64,000 nt of DNA, taken from assembly GCF_000829465.1 (NCBI RefSeq), contig NZ_JXAL01000007.1, positions 1-64,000 on the forward strand. Reading direction: 5' to 3'. Under the pieces are notes generated by a model. That model searched no databases. It had not been told where the DNA came from and saw nothing but the letters and a program-made list of their open reading frames with translations. Position numbers and translations under genes: made by a program. Positions 26,430 to 36,528 of this stretch are shown piece after piece (position 1 is the first letter of the stretch; the number at the start of each line of letters is the position of its first letter). The stretch comes from Cohnella kolymensis. GTDB taxonomy: Bacteria > Bacillota > Bacilli > Paenibacillales > Paenibacillaceae.

Positions 26430-28115
26430 TTACTTGGTGACCTGCTCCTGCTGCTGCGAGTCTTCCTCGACCAGCTTCCTCCGCAGCACTTTCCCGGCGA
26501 TCGTCTTGGGCAAGCTTTCGCGGAATTCATAGATATGAGGCACCTTATAAGCGGCGAGCCGTTCCCTGCACCATTTCTCGAGATCCTTGGCATCCAAGGT
26601 TTCCCCTTGTTTCAAGACAATATAAGCTTTAACCGTCTCGCCGCGGTATTTGTCCGGAACGCCCAATGCAGCAGCTTCCTCAATGGCCGGGTGTTCGAAG
26701 AGTACCTCTTCGATTTCCCGAGGGAAAATGTTAAAGCCGCCGGCAATGATCATATCCTTCATCCGATCCATGATAAAGAAGAATCCGTCTTCATCCATAC
26801 GCGCCATATCGCCTGTCCGCAGCCAGCCGTCCTTCAGAACCTTCGCCGTCTCGTCCGGCCTGTTCCAGTAACCCTTCATCACCTGAGGCCCGCGAACGGC
26901 CAATTCGCCGATCTCGCCTTGAGGAAGTTCATCGCCGGAGTCCGGGTCCACAATTTTGGCGAACGTATCCGGGAACGGGATGCCGATGGAGCCGAGCTTG
27001 CGGCTCTCCCAAATATTGTTGGCATGAGTAACCGGTGACGATTCCGTCAAACCATAGCCTTCGATCAGGCGTCCGCCGGTTATCTCCTCGAATTTATTCT
27101 GTACTTCGTGGGGCAGAGGAGCGGCACCGCTGACACAGATATTGATCGACGACAGATCGTATTTCAAGATGTCCGGGTGGTTGATCAGAGCGATATACAT
27201 CGTCGGAGCTCCCGGAAACACCGTCGGTTTAAAGCGGTCAATCGTTTGCAGAATTTGCGACACTTCAAACTTCGGGATCAAATACATGCAGCCGCCCAAC
27301 ATGACGGCTTGGTTCATCAGCACCGTCAGCCCGAACACATGAAAAAAAGGAAGCGCTGCCAAATAACGTTCTTGCGATTCGCTTCTTTTATATGCCCATA
27401 GACCATTCTGTACGGTGTTCGCCGTGATGTTGAGATGCGACAGCATGACCCCTTTGGACACGCCCGTCGTGCCTCCGGTGTACTGCAGCAAGGCCAAATC
27501 ATTTTCCGCGTCCACCTCGGTATATACCGAAGTGCTTGGCGAAGCATTCAGCAGCTTCACGAACGCGTGCACGGTGTCCCCATACTCGACCTCCCGCTTC
27601 AAGCCGTCTTTTTTCGCTTTCAGCGGATACAGCAGGTTTTTCGGGAATGGCAGGTAATCCTTAATGGAAGTAACGACGACGTGGCGCACTTCCGTAGCCG
27701 GAACGACACCCTTCACCCTCTGAAACAGCAAATCGAGCGTAACGACAATCGAAGCTCCCGAGTCTTTCAGCTGGTGCTCCAGCTCCCGCGGCATGTAAAG
27801 CGGGTTTGTCATGACGACAATCCCGCCTGCAAGCAGCGTACCGTAATAAGCGATCACCAGTTGGGGACAGTTGGGCAGCATAATCGCCACCCTGTCCCCT
27901 TTCTTTGCGCCTAACTTCCGAAGCGCATTCGCGAACCTGTACGAGCAGGTCAGCAGTTCGGAGTAAGTCATTTCCTTGCCCATAAAATGCAGCGCCGTGC
28001 GTGCCGGGTATTTCGCCGCAGACTGGATGAGAAACTCCGCCAGATTATGTTTAGGATACGGGTAAGTCGGCGGTACTTCTTTGGGATAATGAAGTAACCA
28101 CGGATGCTGTGCCAA
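26430..28115 (-). CDS. Long-chain fatty-acid-CoA ligase
   Basis: 561 residues, AMP-forming acyl-CoA synthetase. The adenylate motif is LLQYTGGTTGVSKGV, followed by GYGLTESSPV, WLRTGDMARMDEDGFF and the C-terminal KTIAGKVLRRKL with the catalytic lysine. It activates free fatty acids for beta-oxidation. It sits in the fadF-fadN-fadA-fadE cluster under the FadR-box region and corresponds to LcfA/FadD of bacilli. Confidence 0.93.
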   Translation of the reverse strand: MAQHPWLLHYPKEVPPTYPYPKHNLAEFLIQSAAKYPARTALHFMGKEMTYSELLTCSYRFANALRKLGAKKGDRVAIMLPNCPQLVIAYYGTLLAGGIVVMTNPLYMPRELEHQLKDSGASIVVTLDLLFQRVKGVVPATEVRHVVVTSIKDYLPFPKNLLYPLKAKKDGLKREVEYGDTVHAFVKLLNASPSTSVYTEVDAENDLALLQYTGGTTGVSKGVMLSHLNITANTVQNGLWAYKRSESQERYLAALPFFHVFGLTVLMNQAVMLGGCMYLIPKFEVSQILQTIDRFKPTVFPGAPTMYIALINHPDILKYDLSSINICVSGAAPLPHEVQNKFEEITGGRLIEGYGLTESSPVTHANNIWESRKLGSIGIPFPDTFAKIVDPDSGDELPQGEIGELAVRGPQVMKGYWNRPDETAKVLKDGWLRTGDMARMDEDGFFFIMDRMKDMIIAGGFNIFPREIEEVLFEHPAIEEAAALGVPDKYRGETVKAYIVLKQGETLDAKDLEKWCRERLAAYKVPHIYEFRESLPKTIAGKVLRRKLVEEDSQQQEQVTK

Positions 28116-28143
28116 GACCCATCACCTCTTCTTGGAATAAGGG

Positions 28144-29928
28144 TTAATGCACGTACTTTTCCGACTTTATGACCCGTGCGGCGATCTGTCGTTTCAGCTG
28201 TACGGAATTCACCGGCGTGCGGCGGGTGAGCTTTTTGAGAACGGACAGCTGCGTGCGCAGGATGTCTCCCGACTCCATTGCAGACAAAGCCTCTTTCGCG
28301 AATGACTCGATCGCATCGAACGCTTCATGCACGAAAACAGTCGTCATCTCGATCGCGTTCGCCGACTTTTCTTCTCCTTGCTTGGCCATCAGCTTCTTCG
28401 TTCTGAGCAGCGCGCTTTCCATCGCATAGAGTTGAATCATGATATCAGCCATATGGCTGAGCACTTCCTGCTCCTGCTCAAGCTTCACTTGGTATTTCTG
28501 AACGGCCGTTCCGCCCACCATGAGGAAAATTTTCTTGGCCATGGACACGAGGTGCGTTTCTTCCTCAAGCGTGCCGTCGAACGTCTGCCCCGGAACGAGC
28601 TGGAGAAGCTCCGACTGAAGCGCTTGGGCCTTCTGCATAAGCGGAAGCTCGCCTTTCATCGCGCGCTTAAGCAATGTGCCCGGAATGAGCAGGCGGTTAA
28701 TTTCATTCGTTCCTTCGAAAATGCGGTTAATCCGCGAGTCGCGGTAAATCCGTTCGACTTTATACTCCTGAATGAAGCCGTATCCGCCGTGAATTTGTAC
28801 GCCTTCGTCCGCTGCGAAATCCAGCACTTCGGAACCGAATACTTTGTTGATCGAGCATTCCAGCGCGTATTCCGCAATGGCTTTGGCGGATTCGACACCG
28901 GCTTCAGGGCTGTTATAGTCAATGTGGCTTAGTCCTGCGTCAAACAATCCTGCTGTGCGGTACACCATGCTTTCCAGCACGTAAGTGCGCAGATTCATTT
29001 CCGCGAGCTTCTTGCCGATCAGCGGGAAAGATGAAATCGGCTTGCCGAACTGGGTACGCTCATTCGCGTATTTGGCAGCCAGCTCAACCGTTTCTTTAGA
29101 TCCGCCGAGACATCCGACGGCAAGCTTGAAACGGCCGATGTTCAGAATATTGAACGCGATCAGGTGGCCTTTGCCGACTTCCCACAGCAGGTTCTCGACC
29201 GGCACCTTAACATCCTCGAGAATGAGCGGACGGGTGGATGAGCCTTTGATGCCCATCTTTTTCTCTTCCGGACCTACGCTCACGCCTTCCATTGTTTTCT
29301 CAACAATGAAGGTGCTGAATTCTTTACCGTCCACTTTCGCGTAGACGATGAAAATATCTGCGAAGCCGGCGTTGGTGATGAACTGTTTAGCGCCGTTCAG
29401 CACGTAATGCTTGCCGTCCGGTGTCAGCACCGCGGTCGTTTTGGCGCCGAGGGCGTCGGATCCGGAGGAAGGCTCCGTCAAGCAATATGCCGCGATTTTC
29501 GTACCGCTCGCGAGCTCGGGCAAGTACTTTTTCTTTTGTTCCGGCGTACCGAAGTAGACGATCGGCAACGTTCCGATACCCACATGTGCACCGATGGAAA
29601 GCGCGAACGAAGATGCTTTCGCCAGCTTCTCACTGATCAGGGTGGAGCTTACTTTATCGAGGCCGAGTCCGTCGAAAGCTTCCGGTACGTCGGCGCCAAG
29701 CAGGCCAAGCTCCCCTGCTTTTCTCATCAGCTTCACGGTAAGGTCATAGTCCAGCTTTTCAAGCTCCTCGTCGTGCGGCAGCACTTCACCTTCCACGAAT
29801 TCGCGGGTCGTGTCCGCGATCATGCGCTGCTCCTCGGTTAAATCATCCGGTGTGACGATAGAATTGAAGTCCAGATCGTCAATGACGAAGCTTCCGCCGA
29901 TCACTTTATCTAACGTTTTTTCAGTCAT
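28144..29928 (-). CDS. fadE: Acyl-CoA dehydrogenase (FadE-type)
   Basis: 594 residues, the length of the Bacillus FadE type, which has a long C-terminal extension beyond the basic acyl-CoA dehydrogenase fold. Signatures include AAYCLTEPSSGSDA for FAD/substrate binding and YGFIQEYKVERIYRDSRINRIFEGTNEI near the end of the catalytic domain. It passes electrons to EtfAB and then to the FadF membrane protein encoded nearby. ATG 29928 is preferred because GGGAGAG lies 7 nt upstream, whereas the ATG at 29934 directly abuts it. Confidence 0.93.
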   Translation of the reverse strand: MTEKTLDKVIGGSFVIDDLDFNSIVTPDDLTEEQRMIADTTREFVEGEVLPHDEELEKLDYDLTVKLMRKAGELGLLGADVPEAFDGLGLDKVSSTLISEKLAKASSFALSIGAHVGIGTLPIVYFGTPEQKKKYLPELASGTKIAAYCLTEPSSGSDALGAKTTAVLTPDGKHYVLNGAKQFITNAGFADIFIVYAKVDGKEFSTFIVEKTMEGVSVGPEEKKMGIKGSSTRPLILEDVKVPVENLLWEVGKGHLIAFNILNIGRFKLAVGCLGGSKETVELAAKYANERTQFGKPISSFPLIGKKLAEMNLRTYVLESMVYRTAGLFDAGLSHIDYNSPEAGVESAKAIAEYALECSINKVFGSEVLDFAADEGVQIHGGYGFIQEYKVERIYRDSRINRIFEGTNEINRLLIPGTLLKRAMKGELPLMQKAQALQSELLQLVPGQTFDGTLEEETHLVSMAKKIFLMVGGTAVQKYQVKLEQEQEVLSHMADIMIQLYAMESALLRTKKLMAKQGEEKSANAIEMTTVFVHEAFDAIESFAKEALSAMESGDILRTQLSVLKKLTRRTPVNSVQLKRQIAARVIKSEKYVH

Positions 29929-29959
29929 GTTCATCTCTCCCTTTTATGATCAATCACGA

Positions 29960-31144
29960 TTATTCCGGATAAACTTCGAATACGCCTGCCGCGCCCATGC
30001 CGCCGCCGATGCACATCGAGACGACACCGTGCCCGCCGCCGCGGCGGCGAAGTTCATAGATCAGGCTGGCGGTCAGCTTCGTACCCGTACAGCCGAGAGG
30101 ATGGCCCAGGGCAATTGCGCCGCCGTTCACGTTCACGATGCTCTCGTCAATCTTCAGTTCCCGGATGACGTGCAGACACTGGGAAGCGAACGCTTCGTTA
30201 ATTTCGAACAGCTTCACGTCTTCAATCGTAAGTCCTGCGCGCTGCAGCGCTTTCGGGATCGCTTCCACAGGGCCCACGCCCATAATATCGGGATCGACGC
30301 CTGCGAGCGCGAACGACTTAAAGCTTGCCAGCGGCTTGAGACCCAGCTCTTCGGCTTTCTCCCTGCTCATAACCAATGCTGCAGCCGCGCCGTCGCTCAT
30401 TTGCGAGGCGTTGCCCGCCGTGACGGTGCCGCCCATCTTGAAAGCAGGCTTCAGATTTCCAAGCCCTTCCACCGAAGTATCCGGTCTTACGCCTTCATCC
30501 GTCTCGACAGTGACAGGTTTCTCCCACGGTTTACCGTTATCGCCGAATCCTCTCAGCGACGTCTTCACAGGTACGGTCTCATCGTTGAAGGCCCCTGACG
30601 CAATGGCTTTCGCGGCTTTGGCATGACTGGACGCCGCGAATCTGTCCTGATCCTCGCGGGAAACACCGAAGCGCGCAGCCACATTCTCAGCCGTATGGCC
30701 CATTCCGATATACACGTCCGGCATTTCGTCGACAATCGTCGGATGCGGGGAAGGCTTGAAGCCCGTCATCGGAACGTGGCTCATGCTTTCCACACCGCCT
30801 GCGATGACAACGTCAGCGCCCCCAACCATGATGCGTTCCGCCGCGAACGCGATCGCTTGCAGACCGGATGAGCAGAACCGGTTAACCGTCAATGCAGGGA
30901 CAGTGGAAGGAAACCCGGCGTACATCGACATGATTCTGGCGAAGTTTAAACCTTGTTCCCCTTCCGGCATGGCGCATCCGATGATGACATCCTCCACGTC
31001 CTCTTTCTTCACACCCGGAGCCCGATCGATCACTGCCTCAAGCACCGTTTTTCCCAAATCCTCCGCCCGGGTGTGGACGAAGCTTCCCTTCTTGGCCCGG
31101 CCGACCGGGGTACGTGCTATAGAAACGATCACTGCTTCTCTCAT
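29960..31144 (-). CDS. fadA: Acetyl-CoA C-acyltransferase (3-ketoacyl-CoA thiolase)
   Basis: 394 residues. The acyl-accepting cysteine is in [12 protein letters not shown]. The C-terminal thiolase signatures are [17 protein letters not shown] and [13 protein letters not shown], with the active His and Cys. It performs the last, thiolytic step of beta-oxidation. The start follows GAGAGGTGA and lies 25 nt after the fadN stop. Confidence 0.95.
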   Translation of the reverse strand: MREAVIVSIARTPVGRAKKGSFVHTRAEDLGKTVLEAVIDRAPGVKKEDVEDVIIGCAMPEGEQGLNFARIMSMYAGFPSTVPALTVNRFCSSGLQAIAFAAERIMVGGADVVIAGGVESMSHVPMTGFKPSPHPTIVDEMPDVYIGMGHTAENVAARFGVSREDQDRFAASSHAKAAKAIASGAFNDETVPVKTSLRGFGDNGKPWEKPVTVETDEGVRPDTSVEGLGNLKPAFKMGGTVTAGNASQMSDGAAAALVMSREKAEELGLKPLASFKSFALAGVDPDIMGVGPVEAIPKALQRAGLTIEDVKLFEINEAFASQCLHVIRELKIDESIVNVNGGAIALGHPLGCTGTKLTASLIYELRRRGGGHGVVSMCIGGGMGAAGVFEVYPE

Positions 31145-31169
31145 GTTCGATCACCTCTCATTAGTTGGC

Positions 31170-33566
31170 TTAGTTGCGCAGCGCTTTGCCTTTGGCAAGC
31201 ATGTGCTGCATACGCTGCTGGGTTTTGACTTCGCCGCAGAGACTGAGGAATGCCTCGCGCTCCAGATCCAGCATGTATTGCTCGGTAACCATCGTTCCGG
31301 CAGGCAAGTCTCCTCCGGCCATGACATGCGCCAGCTTACTCGCAATCAACAGATCGTGATCGCTGATATAGCCTGCATATTTCATATCTTGAGCGCCAAG
31401 CTTCAATACCGCTTTGCCGTCTGCGCCGATGACGCGGATTTTCGATTGCTGAGCCGGTTGATACCCGCCTCGAACCAAGGCAAGCGCAGATTGTTTGGCC
31501 TCATACACCAGGTGATCCTGATTGGCGACGACACGATCATGCGGCCGGAAGTAACCGAGCTTTCTCGCATCCTCCGCACTTGTTGAAACCTTCGCAGTAC
31601 CGACATTCATGAACATTTGGTTGATATACGGCTGCAAATCCACTTCCGGATTCGGGTTCGCGAGGCTTGCCCGGAGCGCAATTTCCTTACATCCTCCGCC
31701 GGCCGGTATTAAACCGACGCCAACTTCTACAAGTCCGTAATACGTCTCCGCGTGCGCCACGATCTGATCGGCCGGCATACACGCTTCAACGCCTCCGCCT
31801 AACGTCATGCTGTGAGGAGCGGCGACAACGGGCTTTTCGAAATGTTTAAGCTTAAGCATGGATTGCTGGAACATATGGATGATGTTGTCGACCTCGTCCC
31901 ACTCCCCGTCCTGCGCTTCCATCAGCAGAAGCATGAGATTAGCTCCTACGCAGAAGTGCCGGCCTTCGTTGGCGATGATCAATGCGTCATAATTCTGGCG
32001 AACCTCATCGACGCTCTGCTGGATCATGGTCAGAATATCAGCGCCGATCGCATTGTTCGGCGAATGGAACTCCAGGCAGACGACGCCGTCGCCGACATCA
32101 ATCAGGCTTGCGCCGCTGTTCGAGCGGACGACTTTATTCTGTTCCTTCAGATTACGCAAAGAGATGATTTCAGGACGCTGTTCAATTGCCGTGTATTGTC
32201 CTTTGTGAAGATAAAAAGTCGTTCCATTCGTTTTTTGATAGAAAGATTGGTTGCCCGCGGCAATCCATTCCTTCACCCAATCCGGCAGTGTCTCTCCTTC
32301 GGACTCCATCCGTTCGGCGGTTCTAACCAGGCCAATGGCGTCCCACGTCTCGAACGGTCCAAGCTCCCAGTTAAAGCCCCATTTCATGGCGCGGTCGATA
32401 TCGTGTATCGAATCGGCAATCTCTCCGACTTTGCCGGCCGAGTATACAAGCACCTTCTTCAAAATATCCCAAGCAAGCTCCGAGTAGCGGTCCTTGGCGC
32501 CAAGCAGCGCTTTTGTTTTTTCCTTCGCCCCTTTGGCGGCTTTCGCAGCCTCCAATGAAGCGGATGCAGGCTTCTTGCTCTTCACGTATTCCATTGTCGT
32601 AAGGTCGAGAGACAAGATCTCGCTGCCCTTCTCGCCTTTCACTTTCTTATAGAAGCCTTGGCCGGATTTCTCGCCGATCCACCCGCGGGACACCATGTCC
32701 TTCATCACTTGCGGAACTTCAAAAACAACCTTCTCGTCGCCCTCCTCCACTTTCTCGAATACGTTATTCGCCACATGCACGAAAGTATCGAGGCCGACCA
32801 GATCCAGCGTGCGGAAAGTCGCGCTTCTCGGGCGCCCCAACGCCGGTCCCGTTATCGCGTCCACCTCATCGACGGTGAAACCTTTGGCCGCCATGGCCTG
32901 CAGCGTAACGAGAAGACCATACGTACCGATCCGGTTGGCAACGAAATTCGGCGTGTCCTTCGCGATTACGACGCCCTTGCCGAGCGTCTTTTCACTGAAT
33001 TCGGCAATTTGCTTCACGATCGCCGGATCTGTCGTTTCTCCCGGAATGATCTCCATCAATTTCATGTAACGAGGCGGGTTGAAGAAGTGCGTACCGAGAA
33101 AATGGCGCTTGAACTCTTCTCCGCAGCCTTCGACCATGGCATTGATCGAGATTCCGGATGTATTCGAGGTTACGATAATGCCAGGCTTCCAATGACTTTC
33201 GATTTTCCGGTGAAGCTCTTGTTTCACTTGGAGGTTCTCCACGACAACCTCGATCACCCAGTCCACATCTTTAATTTTGTGGAGGTCGTCTTCGATATTG
33301 CCCGGCGTGATCCGGCTGACAAAGGCCTCGTCATAAAGCGGAGCAGGTTTGATCTTGGACAATCTGCTGAGCGCTCCGGTCGCGAGCCGATTGCGCACCG
33401 CCGGATGCTCCAAAGTAAGTCCCTTCGCTGTCTCTTCCGGCGTCAAGCTTGCCGGAACGATGTCCAGCAGCAGGCTGGGAATACCCACGTTGGCCAGATG
33501 GGCTGCGATGCTGGCGCCCATGACCCCCGATCCGATTACAGCGGCTTTGGTGATTTTTGCTGCCAT
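31170..33566 (-). CDS. fadN: 3-hydroxyacyl-CoA dehydrogenase / enoyl-CoA hydratase fusion (FadN)
   Basis: 798 residues from the ATG at 33566, chosen because AGGAGG lies about 10 nt upstream. The N-terminal half is the NAD-binding hydroxyacyl-CoA dehydrogenase (AVIGSGVMGASIAAHLA, then FNPPRYMKLMEII). The C-terminal third is a crotonase-type hydratase domain (HFCVGANLMLLL, then GGGVEACMPADQIVAH). This order, dehydrogenase before hydratase, is that of Bacillus FadN and opposite to E. coli FadB. It begins just after the fadF stop and catalyses the two middle steps of beta-oxidation. Confidence 0.94.
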   Translation of the reverse strand: MAAKITKAAVIGSGVMGASIAAHLANVGIPSLLLDIVPASLTPEETAKGLTLEHPAVRNRLATGALSRLSKIKPAPLYDEAFVSRITPGNIEDDLHKIKDVDWVIEVVVENLQVKQELHRKIESHWKPGIIVTSNTSGISINAMVEGCGEEFKRHFLGTHFFNPPRYMKLMEIIPGETTDPAIVKQIAEFSEKTLGKGVVIAKDTPNFVANRIGTYGLLVTLQAMAAKGFTVDEVDAITGPALGRPRSATFRTLDLVGLDTFVHVANNVFEKVEEGDEKVVFEVPQVMKDMVSRGWIGEKSGQGFYKKVKGEKGSEILSLDLTTMEYVKSKKPASASLEAAKAAKGAKEKTKALLGAKDRYSELAWDILKKVLVYSAGKVGEIADSIHDIDRAMKWGFNWELGPFETWDAIGLVRTAERMESEGETLPDWVKEWIAAGNQSFYQKTNGTTFYLHKGQYTAIEQRPEIISLRNLKEQNKVVRSNSGASLIDVGDGVVCLEFHSPNNAIGADILTMIQQSVDEVRQNYDALIIANEGRHFCVGANLMLLLMEAQDGEWDEVDNIIHMFQQSMLKLKHFEKPVVAAPHSMTLGGGVEACMPADQIVAHAETYYGLVEVGVGLIPAGGGCKEIALRASLANPNPEVDLQPYINQMFMNVGTAKVSTSAEDARKLGYFRPHDRVVANQDHLVYEAKQSALALVRGGYQPAQQSKIRVIGADGKAVLKLGAQDMKYAGYISDHDLLIASKLAHVMAGGDLPAGTMVTEQYMLDLEREAFLSLCGEVKTQQRMQHMLAKGKALRN

Positions 33567-33571
33567 TTGCC

Positions 33572-35740
33572 TCATACCTCCTGTACGGTCAATTGTTCAG
33601 ATAATTTGGAATCGCCGAATACCGCTTGTTCGAGAATCTCCGCGATATCCCGCGCTTTTACCCTGTCGTCGACTTCTTTCATTTTGGTGCCGTCTTCCAT
33701 CATGGTGAGACAGAAAGGACATGCGCTGCTGATCATCGTCGGATTCGTGAGCAGCGCTTGCTCCGTACGGGCGACGTTGACACGTTTGCCCGACGTTTCT
33801 TCCATCCACATCATCCCGCCGCCGGCCCCGCAGCACATCCCGTTCTCACGGCTGCGTTCCATTTCGACGAGCTCGACGCCCTGAATGGCCCGCAAAACAT
33901 CGCGCGGCTGGTCATATACATTGTTGTAACGACCCAGATAGCAGGAATCATGATAAGTAATACGCTCGTTAACCGCATGCTTCGGCGTCAGCTTCCCTTG
34001 CTTGATCAGCTGATCGAGCAGCTCGGTGTGGTGAAGGACTTCCACCTCCTCCAGGCCGAACTCGGGATACTCATTCTTCAATGTATTGTAAGCGTGCGGG
34101 TCGGCGGTCACGATTCTCTTCACACCGTACTTCTGGAACGTTTCGATGTTCTCCATGCACAGCTGCTGGAACAGCATTTCGTTCCCCATCCTGCGCGGCG
34201 TGTCACCCGAGTTTTTCTCCTCGTTGCCGAGAATCGCGAAGTTGATACCCGCTTCATTCATGAGCCGCACCAGCGCGCGCGACACTTTGCGGGCCCGATT
34301 GTCGTAAGAGCCCATGGATCCGACGAAGAACAGAATGTCGAAATCCGGGTTGTCCTTCACCGTCGGCACCGGAATACCGCCGATTTCCTCTTTCCAGTTG
34401 CTGCGGTCGTTCCGGCTGATTCCCCATGGATTGCCTTGGCGCTCGATGTTCTGCATGGCGCGCTGTCCTTCATGGGGTACGCTGCCCTGCATGAGCACGA
34501 GATGGCGGCGGAGATCCACGATCTTGTCGACATGTTCATTGCCTACGGGGCACTGGTCTTCACAGTTGCGGCAGGTTGTACAAGCCCAAATTTCCTCTTC
34601 CGTCATCACATCGCCGATCAGCTCCATCTCTTCCGGCTTCTTGTCCGCGGGCTTCCAGGTTTCTTTCTGCCAAGCGAGCGTCGGGTTAATATCGGTGATG
34701 CCATCATGTGCCCACTGCGTTTCCACTTCGTTGTGGACGACGCTGTGCGCGTTCCCCATGGGAAAAGCAAAAGCCGGGGCCCATGGAGATTTCGATGTGA
34801 CGGCTGCGCCTTTCTCCGTCAGGTGATCGCGAAGCTTCACGATGAGGTGCATCGGTGAAAGCACCTTACCTGTGTTGGATGCAGGGCACACATTGGTGCA
34901 TCGTCCGCACTCCACACAAGCGTAGAAATCGAGCATTTGCTTTTGCGTGAAATCCTCGATTTTTCCGGCGCCGAACGACTCCGCTTCTTCATTTTCCAAA
35001 TCCAGCTTGCTTAACCGACCCACCGGTTCCGTACGGCCCAGAAAGATATTGATCGGCGCCGTAATCAGATGAAAGTGCTTGGACTGCGGTACATAGACAA
35101 GGAAGGACAACAAGATAACGAGATGTGCCCACCAGAAAACATAGAACAGAACTTGTGCCGCTCCCGTTGAAATGCCTCCGAACAAGGCAGCGATCATCGA
35201 CGAGAACGGAGCGTATGCGGATGCTTCATGCCCTGACCAAATGCGCTCGAATCCGAGCGACAGGAGCACCGACAACATGAGGAAGAAAATAAAGTAAAGG
35301 ACGATGCTGGGCTTCCAATCTTTTTTCAGCCGTTTCAGCTTCTCGCCGTATCTCCGGTATGCGGCGTAGCCGATAGCCAATATGATGAGTACTGCGGTAA
35401 TTTCCTGTGTAAGTCCGAAAACCGGATATCCGGGAATCGGCAGCTTCCGCCCGCCCGTTAACCCCGTATAGATCAGGTCGAGCGCGCCGAATTGCAAAAT
35501 AATGAAGCCGTAAAAGATAACGAGATGCATGATCCCGCTCTTGCGGTCTTTCATCAGTTTCTTGTGGCCCAGAACTTGCGAGACGAGCTCGCCCACCCTC
35601 ATCCGCCAGTCGAACGGCCGAACCGGAGGCTGGCCCATCTTGATGTACAGATAGCGATGGTAAACGGTCTGATAGAACAAAAACAGGGCATACCCGACAA
35701 CGAGCACGAATAGTAGATAATGAATCCACGACCAAACCAT
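33572..35740 (-). CDS. fadF: Membrane Fe-S oxidoreductase FadF (ETF:quinone-type electron acceptor)
   Basis: 722 residues. The N-terminal 220 residues are a membrane domain with several helices. A ferredoxin-like pair of 4Fe-4S motifs follows, Cys275/278/281/285 (CVECGRCTNVCP) and CTTCRNCEDQCPVG near residue 390. Two CCG domains close the protein (HDSCYLGRYN and NGMCCGAGGGMMWMEE), as in heterodisulfide-reductase subunits. The family is thought to pass electrons from ETF to menaquinone during fatty-acid oxidation. It is first gene of the minus-strand fad operon and divergent from fadR. Confidence 0.9.
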   Translation of the reverse strand: MVWSWIHYLLFVLVVGYALFLFYQTVYHRYLYIKMGQPPVRPFDWRMRVGELVSQVLGHKKLMKDRKSGIMHLVIFYGFIILQFGALDLIYTGLTGGRKLPIPGYPVFGLTQEITAVLIILAIGYAAYRRYGEKLKRLKKDWKPSIVLYFIFFLMLSVLLSLGFERIWSGHEASAYAPFSSMIAALFGGISTGAAQVLFYVFWWAHLVILLSFLVYVPQSKHFHLITAPINIFLGRTEPVGRLSKLDLENEEAESFGAGKIEDFTQKQMLDFYACVECGRCTNVCPASNTGKVLSPMHLIVKLRDHLTEKGAAVTSKSPWAPAFAFPMGNAHSVVHNEVETQWAHDGITDINPTLAWQKETWKPADKKPEEMELIGDVMTEEEIWACTTCRNCEDQCPVGNEHVDKIVDLRRHLVLMQGSVPHEGQRAMQNIERQGNPWGISRNDRSNWKEEIGGIPVPTVKDNPDFDILFFVGSMGSYDNRARKVSRALVRLMNEAGINFAILGNEEKNSGDTPRRMGNEMLFQQLCMENIETFQKYGVKRIVTADPHAYNTLKNEYPEFGLEEVEVLHHTELLDQLIKQGKLTPKHAVNERITYHDSCYLGRYNNVYDQPRDVLRAIQGVELVEMERSRENGMCCGAGGGMMWMEETSGKRVNVARTEQALLTNPTMISSACPFCLTMMEDGTKMKEVDDRVKARDIAEILEQAVFGDSKLSEQLTVQEV

Positions 35741-35817
35741 GATGAACCATCCCTTCGCGAAAGTCGGAGTGAATACGCTTACAGCCAGTACATTTAAAAA
35801 ATCTTATGAACGGCACA

Positions 35818-35846
35818 TTGACAATGCTTGGCGAATTTCATAAGAT
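35818..35846 (+). promoter_or_regulatory. Sigma-A promoter of fadR-etfBA
   Basis: TTGACA (35818-35823), a 17-nt spacer and TAAGAT (35841-35846) form a near-consensus promoter. The FadR box begins 12 nt after the -10 element, where bound repressor would block initiation or clearance. Confidence 0.8.
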
Positions 35847-35858
35847 GTAGACAAGAAA

Positions 35859-35876
35859 TGAATGAGTATTCATTCA
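35859..35876. promoter_or_regulatory. FadR operator
   Basis: TGAATGAGTATTCATTCA is a perfect palindrome of two 7-bp arms around a 4-bp centre. It matches the TGAATGA...TCATTCA operator known for Bacillus FadR. It lies between divergent fadF and fadR, so FadR can control both transcripts and its own synthesis. Confidence 0.92.
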
Positions 35877-35910
35877 GTTTTCACCATGATTCTACCATTG
35901 GGGGTCGCGT

Positions 35911-36514
35911 ATGACAAGCAAAAAAAATAAATATGAGTTGATCCTCGAGGCGGCGGTGAAAGTTTTCGCGGAAAACGGGTATCACGGTTCCCAAGTGTCG
36001 AAAATCGCGCGCGAAGCCGGAGTGGCCGACGGAACCATTTATTTATATTTCAAAAATAAAGAGGATATTCTGATCTCGCTATTCCGTGAGCGCCTGGGCG
36101 ATCTTGTTACGAAATTCCAGGCGAGCGTTGAGCAGTCGGCGACCGCCGATGAAGCTTTGAGAAAGATCTGCGAGATACATTACACAGAATTGGAGCAAAA
36201 CAAACATCTCGCTTACGTCACCCAGATCGAACTCCGACAGAGCTCGCTTGAGCTCCGCAAAGCGATTGGCCAAGCGGTGAAGCCGTACATTGTTTTAATT
36301 GAGGATATTCTGGTAAATGGAATGAAAGAAGGAACTTTTCGCCAAGGGTTGGATGTGAAGCTTACGCGCCTGCTCATCTTCGGGGCTATGGACGAAGTGG
36401 TGACCTCGTGGCTCATCTCCGGGCGTAAGTATTCGCTGCGCAGGCAGATCGACCAGACCGTCGAGTTTTTCCTTAAGGCGCTCAAGCTTGATCAACATAA
36501 TTTTTATTATATGA
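35911..36514 (+). CDS. fadR: TetR-family fatty-acid degradation repressor FadR
   Basis: About 200 residues. The N-terminal TetR helix-turn-helix covers about residues 8-55 (VSKIAREAGVADGTIYLYFKN), followed by an acyl-CoA-sensing helical domain. It would bind the palindrome just upstream and release on long-chain acyl-CoA. As sequenced, the frame runs without a stop straight into etfB, making a 461-codon fusion. Removing one T from the T5 run at 36501-36505 gives a TGA at 36512-36514, a normal FadR length, and leaves the intact etfB ribosome site behind it. I therefore end the gene there. Confidence 0.85.
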
Positions 36515-36528
36515 AAGGAGATTTCATT

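Noticed and set aside
32658-33884. 408-codon plus-strand open frame over fadN and fadF
   Set aside because: It is antisense to two unmistakable beta-oxidation genes. Its predicted product is arginine- and histidine-rich without any domain, typical of a high-GC shadow frame.
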